Both the position numbers and the translations under genes were made by a program. Below are positions 28,357 through 40,215 of a DNA stretch of 64,000 nucleotides, one piece after another (position 1 is the first letter of the stretch; every line of letters starts with the position of its first letter). This DNA is from Pseudomonas argentinensis (GTDB taxonomy: Bacteria; Pseudomonadota; Gammaproteobacteria; Pseudomonadales; Pseudomonadaceae): contig NZ_CP056087.1 in assembly GCF_001839655.2 (NCBI RefSeq), forward strand, positions 1,984,001-2,048,000, given 5' to 3'. The notes under the pieces were generated by a model. It made no database searches, had not been told where the DNA came from, and was given only the letters and a program-made list of their open reading frames with translations.

Positions 28357-29096
28357 CTGAAGCCAACCGTGTTTTGCTGGGTGTGAATATCGATCACGTC
28401 GCCACGCTGCGCCAGGCGCGCGGCACCCGCTATCCCGACCCGGTAAAAGCCGCGCTGGATGCCGAAGAGGCGGGTGCCGACGGCATTACCGTACACCTGC
28501 GCGAAGATCGCCGGCATATCCAGGAGCGCGACGTGCGCGTGCTCAAGGAAGTCATGCAGACGCGCATGAACTTCGAAATGGGGGTGACCGATTTCATGCT
28601 CGCCTTCGCCGAGGAGATACGCCCCGAGCACGTGTGCCTGGTGCCGGAAACCCGCCAGGAGCTGACCACCGAAGGCGGCCTGGACGTGGCGGGTCAGGAG
28701 GCGCGGATTGCCGCCGCCGTCAAGCAACTGGCGGCCGCTGGCAGTGAGGTGTCGCTGTTCATCGATGCCGACCCGCAGCAGATCGAGGCCAGCAAGCGCG
28801 TCGGCGCGCCGGCCATCGAACTGCATACCGGGCGTTATGCCGATGCCCATACGCCGCAGGAAGCAGCCGTCGAGCTGCAGCGTATCCGTGAAGGTGTCGC
28901 CCTGGGTGTTTCCCTGGGATTGATCGTCAATGCCGGCCACGGCCTGCATTACCACAACGTCGAGCCGGTGGCGGCGATCCCGGGCATCAACGAGCTGAAC
29001 ATTGGTCACGCGCTGGTCAGCCACGCGCTGTTCGTCGGCTTCAAGGAGGCCGTGCGGGAGATGAAGCAGCTGATCGCAGGCGCTGCGGTACGCTAA
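28353..29096 (+). CDS. pdxJ: Pyridoxine 5'-phosphate synthase
   Basis: 247 residues forming a TIM barrel. It begins [18 protein letters not shown] with the substrate-binding NIDHVATLR box, and has [16 protein letters not shown] [12 protein letters not shown] and [10 protein letters not shown] near the C-terminus. It condenses 1-deoxyxylulose 5-phosphate with 3-amino-2-oxopropyl phosphate in vitamin B6 synthesis. It uses a GTG start coupled to recO. The stop overlaps the convergent LysR gene. Confidence 0.97.
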   Translation: MTEANRVLLGVNIDHVATLRQARGTRYPDPVKAALDAEEAGADGITVHLREDRRHIQERDVRVLKEVMQTRMNFEMGVTDFMLAFAEEIRPEHVCLVPETRQELTTEGGLDVAGQEARIAAAVKQLAAAGSEVSLFIDADPQQIEASKRVGAPAIELHTGRYADAHTPQEAAVELQRIREGVALGVSLGLIVNAGHGLHYHNVEPVAAIPGINELNIGHALVSHALFVGFKEAVREMKQLIAGAAVR

Positions 29097-29995
29097 CGCA
29101 TTGCCCCGTAGGCCATCGCCACTTGCGCCGCCAGTGCTTCGGCGGCTGCGCCACGGTTGCTGCCGCGCAGCAGCTTGATGTGATAGTCGCCCAGGGGCGG
29201 CAGATCGTGCTCCTGCTGAGAAAGGCGGCGTAGCGGCGGTTTGACCAGGCTGGCGGGCAAGGCCGCAATGGCCAGGTCGGCCAGCAGCGCGGCTTCCTGA
29301 CCCGCACATTGTTCGCTGGAATAGGCGATGCGGTAGCTGCGCCCGAGGCGGTCCAGGCCGTCCAGGGCGGCACGACGCCAGGCACAACCGGTACTGGCCA
29401 GCGCAAGCGGTAACGGGTTGCGCTTGACGGCCAGGCCACCTTCGCGACCTGCCCACACCAGTGACTCGCTGCAAATGACTTCGCCACGGGCGTCGTCGGC
29501 ATCGGCATCGCCGGTATTGAGCAGTGTCAGGTCGAGTTCGCCAGCGTCCAGGCGCTCGATCAGCTCGCAACTGCGACCCACCGAGACATCGACTTGCACG
29601 GCCGGATGGCTGAGGGCGAACTGCGACAGCAGATCCGGCAGCGAGCCGACACCGATGTCGAAGGGGGTACCGAAACGCACGGTACCCGTCAGGTCGGGCA
29701 CGCGAAAATGTGCCACCGCTTCCTCGTTGAGCTTGAGCAGGCGGCGGGCATAGCCGAGCAGGATCTCGCCATCCGGCGTGAGACGCACCCGGCGACTCTC
29801 GCGAAGAAACAGCGCCCGCCCAAGGGTTTCCTCCAGGCGCTTGATCTGCTGGCTGACCGCCGCTGTGGTGCGGAACACCTGCGCGGCCGTGCGGGTGAAG
29901 CTGCCGCTTTCGGCAATGCCGACAAAGGTCTTCAGCACATCGCTTTCCAATAAGGGCAATGCGGCGGGTACGTCTGCTGGCGACGGTCTGTTCAT
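29093..29995 (-). CDS. LysR-family regulator, LrhA-like
   Basis: 300 residues: an N-terminal winged helix ([20 protein letters not shown] ... [17 protein letters not shown]) and a substrate-binding domain. The sequence [20 protein letters not shown] and the [10 protein letters not shown] pattern are closest to the LrhA/HexA branch. It lies divergent from a small gene at 30122 across an AT-rich gap, which is the usual layout of a LysR regulator and its target. The effector is unknown. Confidence 0.8.
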   Translation of the reverse strand: MNRPSPADVPAALPLLESDVLKTFVGIAESGSFTRTAAQVFRTTAAVSQQIKRLEETLGRALFLRESRRVRLTPDGEILLGYARRLLKLNEEAVAHFRVPDLTGTVRFGTPFDIGVGSLPDLLSQFALSHPAVQVDVSVGRSCELIERLDAGELDLTLLNTGDADADDARGEVICSESLVWAGREGGLAVKRNPLPLALASTGCAWRRAALDGLDRLGRSYRIAYSSEQCAGQEAALLADLAIAALPASLVKPPLRRLSQQEHDLPPLGDYHIKLLRGSNRGAAAEALAAQVAMAYGAMR

Positions 29996-30012
29996 TTGTG
30001 GTTAATATTTTC

Positions 30013-30047
30013 TTAATCGTATGTTAGGTATTTGTCGATTTAATTAA
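30013..30047. promoter_or_regulatory. AT-rich divergent promoter region with inverted repeat
   Basis: TTAATCG (30013-30019) and CGATTTAA (30036-30043) form an imperfect inverted repeat, followed by the palindrome TTAATTAA (30040-30047). The region stands out as AT-rich against the surrounding GC-rich DNA. It is a reasonable LysR operator, by position only. Confidence 0.4.
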
Positions 30048-30121
30048 CGATAGGCGCAGCTCAAGCTGTCGGCAAGCAATCACCGATAACCGGTGAGCAC
30101 TGGCTGCCGAGGAGAGTTGTC

Positions 30122-30397
30122 ATGAAGTCGAATGAACAGCATGCCGCACCTGTCGGGCGCGCCAACCCGGCGAGGTCGCCGGATGACAGCCCCCATGAAC
30201 TGACACAGTGGCTGGGCGACTGGTATTTCGCCTGGTGCTGGAGGCGCAAGATGCGCCGCCTGCTGCTGCTCGATCGGACCGGGCGGATTCGCCTGGGAAG
30301 CGCTCATGGGCGCGTCAGTGCCGGGGCGCAGATGTCCCTGGCGATGATCGCGGCGCGGCAGGCCGAATGGCGCCGCAAGGGTGATGCCGCCAGCTAA
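30122..30397 (+). CDS. Small basic protein, possibly DUF1127-like
   Basis: 91 residues with a strong GAGGAGA ribosome site 6 bases before the ATG. The centre WYFAWCWRRKMRRLLLLDRT is basic and aromatic, and loosely resembles the DUF1127 helix, but the usual IGL/R ending is not clear. It is divergent from the LrhA-like regulator and ends 7 bases before the convergent cmoB. Its function is unknown; it could be the target of the regulator. Confidence 0.6.
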   Translation: MKSNEQHAAPVGRANPARSPDDSPHELTQWLGDWYFAWCWRRKMRRLLLLDRTGRIRLGSAHGRVSAGAQMSLAMIAARQAEWRRKGDAAS

Positions 30398-30404
30398 ATC
30401 CCTG

Positions 30405-31373
30405 TCACGGCTTGCGTGCTACCAGCACGGCCCGGCGTGGCGCCGGCAGGCCTTCAAGGGTGCGCCGGTGGTCGAGCGGGTCGAGAAACTCGGGCAGCGA
30501 CTGGTAGCGCATCCAGTCGGTGCTGCGCTGTTCCTCGACCGAGGTGACGCTGACATCCACGCAGCGCGCGTCAAGAAACCCGGCGCGGCGCAGCCATAGC
30601 TCCAGCGCGGGGACCGAGGGCAGGAACCAGACGTTGCGCATCTGCGCGTAGCGGTCTTCGGGTACCAGTACCTGTTGGGCGTCACCTTCCACCACCAGGG
30701 TTTCCAGCACCAGCTCGCCACCCTTGCGCAGGCAGTCCTTGAGTTCCAGCAGGTGATCGATGGGCGAGCGGCGGTGGTAGAGCACGCCCATGGAGAACAC
30801 CGTGTCGAACCCCAGCAACTTGGCCGGCAGCTCTTCGATACCCAGCGGCAAGTGCCAGGCTGGCATATCTGGCAGGTAGTTCTTCATGGCCAGGAACTGG
30901 CAGAGGAACAGCCAGTTCGGGTCGATGCCGACCACACTGCGGGCGCCGGCGCCGAGCATGCGCCACATGTAGTAGCCATTGCCGCAGCCGACGTCGAGCA
31001 CCCGTCTGCCTTGCAGATCCAGGTGCGGGGCGACCCGCTGCCATTTCCAGTCCGAACGCCATTCGGTGTCCAGGTGCACGCCGAACGGATGGAAGGGCCC
31101 CTTGCGCCAGGGGATCAGACCACGCAACGCACTGTCCAGCGCCGTTCGGGTGGCCTCGTCACAGGGGCCGTCGAGGCGGAAGTCCTGCTGTAGGTCGATC
31201 TGCTCGGCCGTTAGTGGCGGCAGCGCTTCGACGGCGGCGTACCAGCGCTGCAGGTCGCCGTGACCGATGGCCAGCTTGGCGTCGATCTGCCCGGGCAGGG
31301 CGGCGCTCCAATCCTGCAGAGGCGTGCCGGCGAGCTCGGCCTGCAGGGCGTCCAGGTCCATGCGGCGCATCAT
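30405..31373 (-). CDS. cmoB: tRNA U34 carboxymethyltransferase CmoB
   Basis: 322 residues. It transfers the carboxymethyl group of carboxy-S-adenosylmethionine to 5-hydroxyuridine at tRNA position 34. The binding loop [15 protein letters not shown] is at about 125-139. Family segments [20 protein letters not shown] and [16 protein letters not shown] are present. The first ATG overlaps the cmoA stop (ATGATG), so the two are coupled. Confidence 0.95.
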   Translation of the reverse strand: MMRRMDLDALQAELAGTPLQDWSAALPGQIDAKLAIGHGDLQRWYAAVEALPPLTAEQIDLQQDFRLDGPCDEATRTALDSALRGLIPWRKGPFHPFGVHLDTEWRSDWKWQRVAPHLDLQGRRVLDVGCGNGYYMWRMLGAGARSVVGIDPNWLFLCQFLAMKNYLPDMPAWHLPLGIEELPAKLLGFDTVFSMGVLYHRRSPIDHLLELKDCLRKGGELVLETLVVEGDAQQVLVPEDRYAQMRNVWFLPSVPALELWLRRAGFLDARCVDVSVTSVEEQRSTDWMRYQSLPEFLDPLDHRRTLEGLPAPRRAVLVARKP

Positions 31374-32113
31374 GGCAGGGCCACCAGGGAGGCGAAGTTC
31401 AGGCACTGGAACCAGGGCACCACCTTGCTGAAGCCGGCGGCGTGCAGGCGCTCGCGGTGCTGTTCGAGGCTGTCGGGCAGCATGACGTTCTCGATGGCGC
31501 TGCGCTTCTGGGCGATTTCCAGTTCGCTGTAGCCATTGGCCCGCTTGAAGGCGATATGCAGGTCGGTGAGCAGGGCGTGCTGCTGGCCGTCTTCGAAACG
31601 CAGCTTTTCCGACAGGATCAATGCACCGCCCGGTAGCAGCGTGCGATGAATACGGCTTAGCAACTCCAGGCGATTTTCCGGGGCGATGAACTGCAGGGTG
31701 AAGTTCATCGCCACCAGCGAGGCGGGCTGCCAGTCCATGGCGAGGATGTCCGCCTCGATCACCTCGACCGGCAGCAGCTCCTGAAACATGGCGTCCTGGG
31801 CGTGCAGGTATTCGCGGCAGCGCTCGACCATGGCGCTGGAGTTGTCCACGGCCATCACCCGGCAGCCATCGGCCTGTACGTGGCGGCGCAGTGCCTGGGT
31901 GACGGCGCCCAGCGAGCAGCCCAGGTCGTAGAGCAGGCTGCCGGGCCGGGCGAACTGACCGGCCAGCACGCCGATGTTCTCGACGATGGTGGGGTAGCCC
32001 GGTACCGAGCGCTTGATCATGTCCGGGAACACCCGGGCCACGTCCTCGTTGAAGACGAAATCCGGCACCTGATCCAGTGGCTGGGCGAAGAGTTGGTCGG
32101 GCTGTCTGTTCAC
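31370..32113 (-). CDS. cmoA: Carboxy-SAM synthase CmoA
   Basis: 247 residues when the GTG at 32113 is used, which matches the family length and start ([20 protein letters not shown]). It makes carboxy-S-adenosylmethionine from SAM and prephenate for CmoB. The nucleotide loop [12 protein letters not shown] is intact. An in-frame ATG at 32155 would add 14 residues with no family similarity. Confidence 0.93.
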   Translation of the reverse strand: MNRQPDQLFAQPLDQVPDFVFNEDVARVFPDMIKRSVPGYPTIVENIGVLAGQFARPGSLLYDLGCSLGAVTQALRRHVQADGCRVMAVDNSSAMVERCREYLHAQDAMFQELLPVEVIEADILAMDWQPASLVAMNFTLQFIAPENRLELLSRIHRTLLPGGALILSEKLRFEDGQQHALLTDLHIAFKRANGYSELEIAQKRSAIENVMLPDSLEQHRERLHAAGFSKVVPWFQCLNFASLVALP

Positions 32114-32229
32114 GGTCGGTCTGCATGGCGCTGGAAAGGCGCGCATTTTAGCCAAGTCCGGCGATTAGCCAAACCTCACCGCAAGCCTGATGCGATGGTC
32201 GGCGTGTGTGGGGCGATGCAGGCGACTGG

Positions 32230-32622
32230 TCAGCGCACGCGGATCTGGCAGTCGAAGGTGTCGGCCGGCGCGGCGCTGGTATCCCAGGGCTGGGCGTAGG
32301 TCAGCAGCAGTTGGGCCTCGCCTGGCTCGGTGGCCTGGAAGCGCCAGGTGGAGTGGCCGTCGCCGCCGACCAAGTCGGAGTCTTCGGCCGCGCTGTAGAC
32401 TTCCGGGCCCAGGGCCTTGAGCACCGCGGCCGCGTCTTCCTGTACTGTCCAGCGGTAGCCCGTGGTCGGGTTGCTCGGCAGGCTGAGAATCAGTTGCTGG
32501 CCAGCCTGCAGGCTGATCGGGCACTGGCTCTGTTTCTGCACCTGCAGGCTCTTCGAGGGGCTGGCGCAGGCGCTCAGCAGAACCAGGCCAGCGAGAAGAG
32601 GCAGACGGTTGGCGTTGATCAT
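32230..32622 (-). CDS. Chagasin-family (I42) peptidase-inhibitor-like lipoprotein
   Basis: 130 residues. The signal peptide ends with the lipobox LLSAC. The mature domain contains NPTTGYRW, GGDGHSTWRFQA and LLLTYAQPWD, the three conserved loops that chagasins use to block papain-type cysteine proteases. Bacterial members are usually outer-membrane lipoproteins of unknown target. It is a stand-alone gene upstream of nothing obviously proteolytic. Confidence 0.85.
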   Translation of the reverse strand: MINANRLPLLAGLVLLSACASPSKSLQVQKQSQCPISLQAGQQLILSLPSNPTTGYRWTVQEDAAAVLKALGPEVYSAAEDSDLVGGDGHSTWRFQATEPGEAQLLLTYAQPWDTSAAPADTFDCQIRVR

Positions 32623-32698
32623 GACGGGCTCCAGGCGCGGAAATCGACCGTCAGCATAACGGCAGAACGCCAAGGCTGTAACCCGCCCGCGGCCTGAT

Positions 32699-33028
32699 TC
32701 AGTCGACGATGAACAGGCGCGCGCCACGAGTCGTCGAACTGCGGTGCGCTTCGGCCTCGTCGGCCACCTGATAGCTCATGCCCGGGGTCATCACGAAACG
32801 GCGGCCGTCTTCGAGCTCGGTGTGCAGTTCACCTTCCAGGCAGAGCAGGATATGGCCCTTCTTGCACCAATGGTCGGCCAGGTAGCCCGCCGTGTATTCG
32901 ACCATGCGCACGCGCAGCGTACCGAACTGGCAGGTGCGCCAGTAGGCCATGCCCGTTTCGCCGGCATGTTCGGTAGCGGAAATCTGGCTCCAGTCGGTGA
33001 CGCCAAAGGGGATATCGCTGATGTTCAT
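32699..33028 (-). CDS. Small DHCW-type cupin protein
   Basis: 109 residues from the ATG at 33028. It carries a single cupin barrel with the segment DHWCKKGHILLCLEGELHTE near residues 58-77, including the His, Cys and Glu expected of the metal-site-like strand. Cupins of this group have no assigned reaction. It is downstream of metR on the same strand with a 28-base gap, so it may be co-transcribed. Confidence 0.75.
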   Translation of the reverse strand: MNISDIPFGVTDWSQISATEHAGETGMAYWRTCQFGTLRVRMVEYTAGYLADHWCKKGHILLCLEGELHTELEDGRRFVMTPGMSYQVADEAEAHRSSTTRGARLFIVD

Positions 33029-33056
33029 CAAATGGCCCTGCAGAAAGGAGAGGGTG

Positions 33057-33977
33057 TTAGTGCCGAGCAACGCTCACACCTTCGAGGTTGGCGAACGAGG
33101 TGTCCTTGGCGGTGAGCAGGAAGTCGCGCATGAAGGGCGCATCGAGCATGTCGGTGCGTACGCCGGCATAGAGCGTGGCGAACAGACCCTTGTCGCCCAG
33201 GCGCTTGGCGGTCACGTAACCGCGTGAACTGTACTCGTGCAGCGCCCAGTTGGGCAGGCCGCAGACGCCGCGACCGCTGGCCACCAGTTGCATCATCATC
33301 ACCGTCAGCTCGGAGGTACGCACCTGAGCCGGCTCGATGTCGGCGGGCTCCAGGAAGCGGGTGAAGATATCCAGGCGATCACGCTCCACCGGATAGGTGA
33401 TCAGGGTTTCCTTGAGCAGATCCTCGGGGCGGATATAGGCGCGGTTGGCCAGGGCGTGCTGGTTGGCCACCGCCAGCATGGCTTCGTAGGTGAACAGCGG
33501 CACGTAGGTGATGCCTGAGAGCTCCAGCGGGTCGGAGGTCACTACCAGGTCCAGATCGCCGCGGGCCAGGGCGGGCAGCGGGGCGAAGGAAAAGCCCGAG
33601 GCCAGGTCGAGCTCGACCTCCGGCCAGGCGTCGCGGAACTGATCGATGGTCGGCATCAGCCACTGGAAGCAACTGTGGCATTCGATGGCCATATGCAGGC
33701 GGCCAGCCGTACCGCCGGCGAGGCGCGACAGATCGCGCTCGGCGCTGCGCAGCAGCGGCAGCACGCTATCGCACAGCTGTAGCAGGCGCAGCCCGGCGCT
33801 GGTGAAGCGCACCGGCTTGGTCTTGCGCACGAATAGCTGCATACCGAGGCGTTCTTCGAGCTCCTTGAACTGATGCGACAGCGCCGACTGGGTCAGGTGC
33901 AACCGGTCGGCGGCCTCGACCAGGCTGTCGGTTTCACGCAGGGCGTGAAGGGTCTTCAAATGGCGGATTTCGAGCAT
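33057..33977 (-). CDS. metR: LysR-family methionine regulator MetR
   Basis: 306 residues. The N-terminus IEIRHLKTLHALRETDSL-like LEIRHLKTLHALRETDSLVE and HLTQSALSHQFKELEERLG are characteristic of MetR. It uses homocysteine as co-inducer to activate methionine synthase genes. A perfect MetR-type box (TGAA-N5-TTCA) lies 40 bases upstream of its start, which supports autoregulation and the name. Confidence 0.88.
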   Translation of the reverse strand: MLEIRHLKTLHALRETDSLVEAADRLHLTQSALSHQFKELEERLGMQLFVRKTKPVRFTSAGLRLLQLCDSVLPLLRSAERDLSRLAGGTAGRLHMAIECHSCFQWLMPTIDQFRDAWPEVELDLASGFSFAPLPALARGDLDLVVTSDPLELSGITYVPLFTYEAMLAVANQHALANRAYIRPEDLLKETLITYPVERDRLDIFTRFLEPADIEPAQVRTSELTVMMMQLVASGRGVCGLPNWALHEYSSRGYVTAKRLGDKGLFATLYAGVRTDMLDAPFMRDFLLTAKDTSFANLEGVSVARH

Positions 33978-34016
33978 CGGGTACCTGTAGGCTATTCAAC
34001 TGCTCAGGAAATAAGA

Positions 34017-34029
34017 TGAACAGTATTCA
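34017..34029. promoter_or_regulatory. MetR box in metR upstream region
   Basis: TGAACAGTATTCA fits the MetR consensus TGAA-N5-TTCA exactly. It sits between metR and the divergent hydrolase gene and could control both. Confidence 0.75.
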
Positions 34030-34188
34030 TGCCGGTCAGTGTCGCCGATGAGCCGGTCTGCTGTCGAGTCGCCCTCCATGTGTCCGCCTGGCAGGTTTCA
34101 TCAAACTGTCACCAATCTGTGGCAGCGCGCCATGGTCCATCACTGCGAGACTTGCCTGCTATTCGGCTTATCGTTCGTGGACCCCAAG

Positions 34189-35178
34189 ATGCGCGTGGTT
34201 ATTTTTCTGGCTGCCTGGCTATGCAGCCTGTCGTCCCTGGCGACTGAAACATGCAAGGTCGGTATGGGCGTCGAGCGCGCATCCGTCGGCAAGGTGAGCC
34301 TGGCGTATCAGAGCATCGGGCGTCGCAGCGATCCTGCACTGTTGCTGGTCATGGGCCTGGGCGGGCAACTGATCCACTGGCCCGACGACGTGGTCGAGCA
34401 GCTGTGCGAACAGGGCTTTCGGGTGATCCGTTTCGACAACCGTGACGTCGGGCTGAGCCGCTGGAACGCCGAGGCGCCCAGCGCCAACCTGGCCTATGAA
34501 GTACTGCGCTACCGCCTTGGCCTGGCGGTGGGTGCCCCGTATGGCTTGCGTGATATGGCCGCTGATTCACTGGGGCTGATGGATGCGTTGGGCATTGGCG
34601 AGTTTCATCTGCTGGGCGCCAGCATGGGCGGCATGATCGCCCAGCATATCGCCGACATGGCGCCGCAGCGGGTGCGCAGCCTGACCCTGGTGATGACCAG
34701 CTCAGGCGCCCAGGGGCTGCCGGCACCGAGTCCGGCGCTGTTGCACCTGCTGGCACGCCGCGAGGCGCCGAGCCGGGAGGTGGCCCTGGAGCAACAGGCC
34801 GATCTGCTGGCCGCGCTGGGCAGCCCGAGTGTGGTGGATGATCGTGCAGCGCTGCTGCAGCAGGCCGAAATCGCCTACGACCGGGCCTTCAACCCGGCGG
34901 GGGTGGAGCGGCAATTGCTGGCGATTCTTGCCGAAGGCAGCCGGGTCGATCTGCTCAATCGTCTGCAGGTGCCGACCCTGGTGGTGCATGGCACCGCCGA
35001 CCCGCTGTTGCCGGTGATGCACGGCGTGCATGTCGCCGCGCATATCCGGGGCAGTGAGCTGCGCCTGATTCCAGGGCTGGCCCACCGGTTTCAGGAGCGC
35101 TTCAAGGCGCCGTTGCTTGCCGCGGTACTGCCACATCTGCAAGCGCATCGCCAGGATGTGCAACTGGTACAGATGTAA
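34189..35178 (+). CDS. Alpha/beta hydrolase with signal peptide
   Basis: 329 residues if the ATG at 34189 is used ([20 protein letters not shown], a secretion signal). The fold shows DNRDVGLS, the nucleophile elbow GASMGG, the acid in HGTADPLLP and the histidine in GLAHRF, so a complete Ser-Asp-His triad is present. The substrate is unknown. No good ribosome site precedes the ATG and the frame is open upstream to 34039, so the start is uncertain. The last 77 bases overlap glpD on the other strand. Confidence 0.75.
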   Translation: MRVVIFLAAWLCSLSSLATETCKVGMGVERASVGKVSLAYQSIGRRSDPALLLVMGLGGQLIHWPDDVVEQLCEQGFRVIRFDNRDVGLSRWNAEAPSANLAYEVLRYRLGLAVGAPYGLRDMAADSLGLMDALGIGEFHLLGASMGGMIAQHIADMAPQRVRSLTLVMTSSGAQGLPAPSPALLHLLARREAPSREVALEQQADLLAALGSPSVVDDRAALLQQAEIAYDRAFNPAGVERQLLAILAEGSRVDLLNRLQVPTLVVHGTADPLLPVMHGVHVAAHIRGSELRLIPGLAHRFQERFKAPLLAAVLPHLQAHRQDVQLVQM

Positions 35179-36700
35179 GCAGCGCGCTCGCCTCGCCCGG
35201 AGCCAGATAGGCTTCCAGACGGCTGCGCTCGGCGCCACTCAGGAACAGCCCCAACTTGCTGCGGCGCCAGAGAATGTCATCCACCTCGGTGGCCCATTCC
35301 TGTTCGCGCAGGTAGTCCACCTCGCGGGCGTACAGACCATGACCGAAGTGCTCGCCCAGGTCGGCTTCGCCCTGCACCTTGTCGAGCAGCTGCCAGATAC
35401 GGCTGCCATAGGTGATTGCCCAGCGACTCGCCAGCTCGGCAGTCAGCCAGCTGTGGCGGGCGCGCAGGGCTTCGACCAGGCTTTCGCGGCTTTGCATGTT
35501 CTCGCCGCCCGGCAGTGGTGCCTCGGCCGTCCAGCGCGCCTGCATGTTCGGGAAGAACGGCGCCAGCTGGGCCAGCGCCGACTCCGCCAGCTTGCGGTAG
35601 GTGGTCAGCTTGCCACCGAACACCGACAGCAGCGGCGGCTCATTGCCCTGGGCGGACAGCGACAGGGTGTAGTCGCGGGTGATGGCCGACGGCTCGTCGG
35701 ACTCGTCATCGCACAGCGGGCGCACGCCAGCGTAGCTGTGCAGGATGTCCTCGCGGCTCAGTGACTTGCGGAAATGATCGTTGACCACCTTGAGCAGGTA
35801 ACCGGTTTCTTCCTCGCTGATACTCACGGCAGCCGGGTCGCCCTGGTACTCGCGGTCCGTGGTGCCGATCAGGGTGAAGCGATCCAGGTAGGGGATGGCG
35901 AAGACGATGCGGCGGTCTTCGTTCTGCAGGATATAGGCTTCCTTGCCCTCGAACAGGCGCGGCACCACGATGTGGCTGCCCTGGATCAGGCGGATGCCGT
36001 AGGGCGATTTCTGCTGCAGGTCGTCACGGATGAAGCGTGCCACCCAGGGGCCTGCGGCATTGACCAGCGCCTTGGCGCGGATCGAGAAACGGCTGCCATC
36101 GGCACGCTCCAGATCGACTTCCCAGGCACCCTTGCTGCGCCGTGCGCTGACGCAGCGGGTGTGGGTATGCACGTGGGCGCCGTGCTCGCGGGCCGCCATG
36201 GCATTGAGTACCACCAGGCGGGCATCGTCGACCCAGCAATCGGAGTATTCGAAACCCTTGCTGATCTCGGCCTTGAGCGGGCTGTCGGCGCCAAAGCTCA
36301 GGCCGCGCGAGCGCGGCAGCGCCTTGCGCTTGCCCAGGTTGTCGTAGAGAAACAGGCCGGCGCGAATCATCCAGGCCGGACGCAGGTGCGGGCGGTGGGG
36401 AAGGATGAAGCGCATCGGGCTGACGATGTGCGGCGCCTTGGCCAGCAGCACTTCGCGTTCGGCCAGGGCCTCGCGTACCAGGCGGAACTCGTGGTGCTCC
36501 AGGTAGCGCAGCCCGCCATGGATCAGCTTGCTGCTCGCCGAGGAGGTATGGCGGGCCAGGTCGTCCTTCTCGCAAAGAAACACCGACAGGCCGCGACCTG
36601 CCGCATCACAGGCAATGCCGGCGCCATTGATGCCGCCGCCCACCACGGCAATATCGTAAACCTCGGACAGCGGGCTGTTGGACAGGCTGGGTGTGGACAT
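35102..36700 (-). CDS. glpD: Aerobic glycerol-3-phosphate dehydrogenase
   Basis: 532 residues from the ATG at 36700, which has GAGG upstream. The FAD-binding motif is [19 protein letters not shown], and [17 protein letters not shown] is a family signature. It oxidises glycerol 3-phosphate at the inner membrane and feeds the quinone pool. The C-terminus runs about 20-25 residues past the usual family end ([20 protein letters not shown]) and overlaps the hydrolase gene by 77 bases. Candidate GlpR operators lie just upstream. Confidence 0.95.
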   Translation of the reverse strand: MSTPSLSNSPLSEVYDIAVVGGGINGAGIACDAAGRGLSVFLCEKDDLARHTSSASSKLIHGGLRYLEHHEFRLVREALAEREVLLAKAPHIVSPMRFILPHRPHLRPAWMIRAGLFLYDNLGKRKALPRSRGLSFGADSPLKAEISKGFEYSDCWVDDARLVVLNAMAAREHGAHVHTHTRCVSARRSKGAWEVDLERADGSRFSIRAKALVNAAGPWVARFIRDDLQQKSPYGIRLIQGSHIVVPRLFEGKEAYILQNEDRRIVFAIPYLDRFTLIGTTDREYQGDPAAVSISEEETGYLLKVVNDHFRKSLSREDILHSYAGVRPLCDDESDEPSAITRDYTLSLSAQGNEPPLLSVFGGKLTTYRKLAESALAQLAPFFPNMQARWTAEAPLPGGENMQSRESLVEALRARHSWLTAELASRWAITYGSRIWQLLDKVQGEADLGEHFGHGLYAREVDYLREQEWATEVDDILWRRSKLGLFLSGAERSRLEAYLAPGEASALLTSVPVAHPGDALADVAVPRQATAP

Positions 36701-36726
36701 CGTCGTGGCCTCGTATAGCGTTTGTA

Positions 36727-36761
36727 TTTTCAAATCGAACATGAATGTTCATTTTCGAAAA
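36727..36761. promoter_or_regulatory. Candidate GlpR operator upstream of glpD
   Basis: The 17-base word ATGTTCATTTTCGAAAA (36745-36761) recurs in nearly the same form upstream of glpF (40322-40338). A partly matching inverted arm TTTTCAAATCGAACAT (36727-36742) makes a large imperfect inverted repeat centred on GAACAT-GA-ATGTTC. A weaker third copy begins at 36882. GlpR is encoded next door. Confidence 0.7.
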
Positions 36762-36894
36762 TATTAGCGCATGAATAAATGGGTATCCAGTGCTGTTCGA
36801 TCAAAAAGAATCACGAAATACGCCGGAATGAAAATTCGCGAACACAGTTACAGATGCTCGCCGGCCGAGAAGGTTCGCTGGATGTTCGAATTGG

Positions 36895-36930
36895 AATAAA
36901 AACGACACGCGCCGCCGCGATGGGCGTGTC
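36895..36930 (-). terminator. Intrinsic terminator after glpR
   Basis: On the minus strand GACACGC pairs with GCGTGTC across a 13-base GC-rich loop and is followed by GTTTTTATT. It sits 33 bases beyond the glpR stop and separates glpFKR from glpD. Confidence 0.65.
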
Positions 36931-36962
36931 AGGCCCAGGGCGGCGGTGGTTGCAGGAGGGCG

Positions 36963-37718
36963 TCAGACAACGTCGAGACGGATCTTGTGCTGGTCGAGCA
37001 GCTGGCAAAGGCCGGCAACCGGCTGCTGGTCGGTCACCAGGCAGTCGATCAGGCTGATCGGGCCCAGGCGAATCATCGCGTTGCGGCCGAACTTGCTGGA
37101 GTCGGCGGCGAGAATCACCTGGCGAGCATTGGCGATGATCGCCTGGGAAACCCGTACTTCCTGGTAGTCGAAATCCAGCAGGCTGCCATCTTCGTCGATG
37201 CCGCTGATACCGACCAAGGCGAAGTCGACCTTGAACTGGTTGATGAAGTCCACGCTGGCCTGGCCCACCAGACCGCCATCGCGGCGCACATTGCCGCCGG
37301 TCAACAGCACGTCGAAGTCATCCTTGGCGGCGAGCATCGCGGCGACGTTGAGGTTGTTGGTGATGATCTTCAGGTGGTTGTGGTTGAGCAGCGCCCGAGC
37401 GATGGCTTCGGTGGTGGTGCCGATGTTGATGAACAGCGAGGCATGGTCGGGAATCTGCGCGGCCACCGCTTCGCCGATGCGCTGTTTCTCCTGGCGCATC
37501 TGGTCGGCGCGCATCGCGTAGGCGGTGTTCTCGACGCTGGAGTCATAGGCCGCGCCGCCATGGTAGCGGCGTAGCAGGTTGGCATCGGCCAGCTGATTGA
37601 TATCGCGGCGGATGGTTTGCGGGGTGACGACGAACTGGGTGGCCAGCTCCTCGATGCTGACGTACCCGCGTTCGCGGATCAGATCGAGGATTTGCTGCTG
37701 GCGAGGGGGCAGATTCAT
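36963..37718 (-). CDS. glpR: Glycerol-3-phosphate regulon repressor GlpR
   Basis: 251 residues, DeoR family. The winged helix [21 protein letters not shown] is followed by the effector domain with [16 protein letters not shown] and [15 protein letters not shown]. It represses glp genes until glycerol 3-phosphate binds. The ATG at 37718 has AAGGA 6 bases upstream. It lies between glpK and glpD on one strand. Confidence 0.94.
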   Translation of the reverse strand: MNLPPRQQQILDLIRERGYVSIEELATQFVVTPQTIRRDINQLADANLLRRYHGGAAYDSSVENTAYAMRADQMRQEKQRIGEAVAAQIPDHASLFINIGTTTEAIARALLNHNHLKIITNNLNVAAMLAAKDDFDVLLTGGNVRRDGGLVGQASVDFINQFKVDFALVGISGIDEDGSLLDFDYQEVRVSQAIIANARQVILAADSSKFGRNAMIRLGPISLIDCLVTDQQPVAGLCQLLDQHKIRLDVV

Positions 37719-37800
37719 TGAATGTCCTTCGGGCCGCACGGAATTTCCCCATGATGCCGCACGAATCTGCTCACTGCCAGCAACAGCCGGGGCTGAGGGC

Positions 37801-39366
<1,566 letters not shown>

Positions 39367-40215
39367 TCAGGAAGCTTTGACGTCGCGGTCGGCGGCGCGT
39401 TCTGCCGTCGGCGCTTCGACCACGCTGGGCAGGTGGCGCGCGACCAGGGTGCGGTACGCCGCGGCGCCGAGGCAGGCGCCCAGGATCGGCGCGAAGATCG
39501 GCACCAGGAAATAGGGGATGTCACGGCCGCCGGTGAGGGAGATCTCGCCCCAGCCCATGATGAAGGTCATCAGCTTGGGCCCGAAGTCCCGCGCCGGGTT
39601 CATCGCAAAGCCGGTCAGCGGGCCCATGGCACTGCCGATCACGGCGATCAGCAGGCCGATCAGCAGCGGTGCCATCGGGCCGCGGGGCAGGCCGTTGTTG
39701 TCGTCGGTAATGGACATGATCACGCCCATCAGGATGGCGGTGATCACCACTTCGACCATGAATGCCTGCCCGGTGGAGAGCGCCGGATTGGGGAAGGTGG
39801 AGAACACCGACGCCAGTTCCAGGCTGGCCTGGGAGCCACGAACCATCTGGTTGGCCTGTTCGAATTCGCTGAACAGCCCGCTGTACAGGGTGTAAACCAG
39901 CAGTGCGCCGCAGAAGGCGCCGGCGATCTGGGCGAGTATGTAGAACGGCAGCTTGCGCTTTTCGAAACCGGCGAACAGCCAGAGCGCGACGCTCACCGCC
40001 GGGTTGAGGTGCGCGCCGGATACGCCTGCCGTCAGGTAGATGGCCATGCTGACGCCGACGCCCCAGATGATGCTGATTTCCCACAGGCCGAAACTGGCAC
40101 CTGCGACCTTGAGGGCGGCAACGCAGCCGGTGCCGAAGAAGATCAGCAGGGCCGTGCCCAGAAACTCGGCCATACATTGGCCCGATAGCGAGGGTTGTTG
40201 TAGTGCAGCTGTCAT
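39367..40215 (-). CDS. glpF: Glycerol facilitator (aquaglyceroporin)
   Basis: 282 residues with six membrane helices and two NPA boxes: Asn71 in HLNPAVS and Asn206 in MNPARDFGP. The Arg and Gly residues of the glycerol selectivity filter follow the second box (NPARD). It lets glycerol diffuse across the inner membrane. It is the first gene of glpFK. An A-rich Hfq/Crc-type motif (complement of 40230-40237) lies next to its ribosome site. Confidence 0.95.
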   Translation of the reverse strand: MTAALQQPSLSGQCMAEFLGTALLIFFGTGCVAALKVAGASFGLWEISIIWGVGVSMAIYLTAGVSGAHLNPAVSVALWLFAGFEKRKLPFYILAQIAGAFCGALLVYTLYSGLFSEFEQANQMVRGSQASLELASVFSTFPNPALSTGQAFMVEVVITAILMGVIMSITDDNNGLPRGPMAPLLIGLLIAVIGSAMGPLTGFAMNPARDFGPKLMTFIMGWGEISLTGGRDIPYFLVPIFAPILGACLGAAAYRTLVARHLPSVVEAPTAERAADRDVKAS

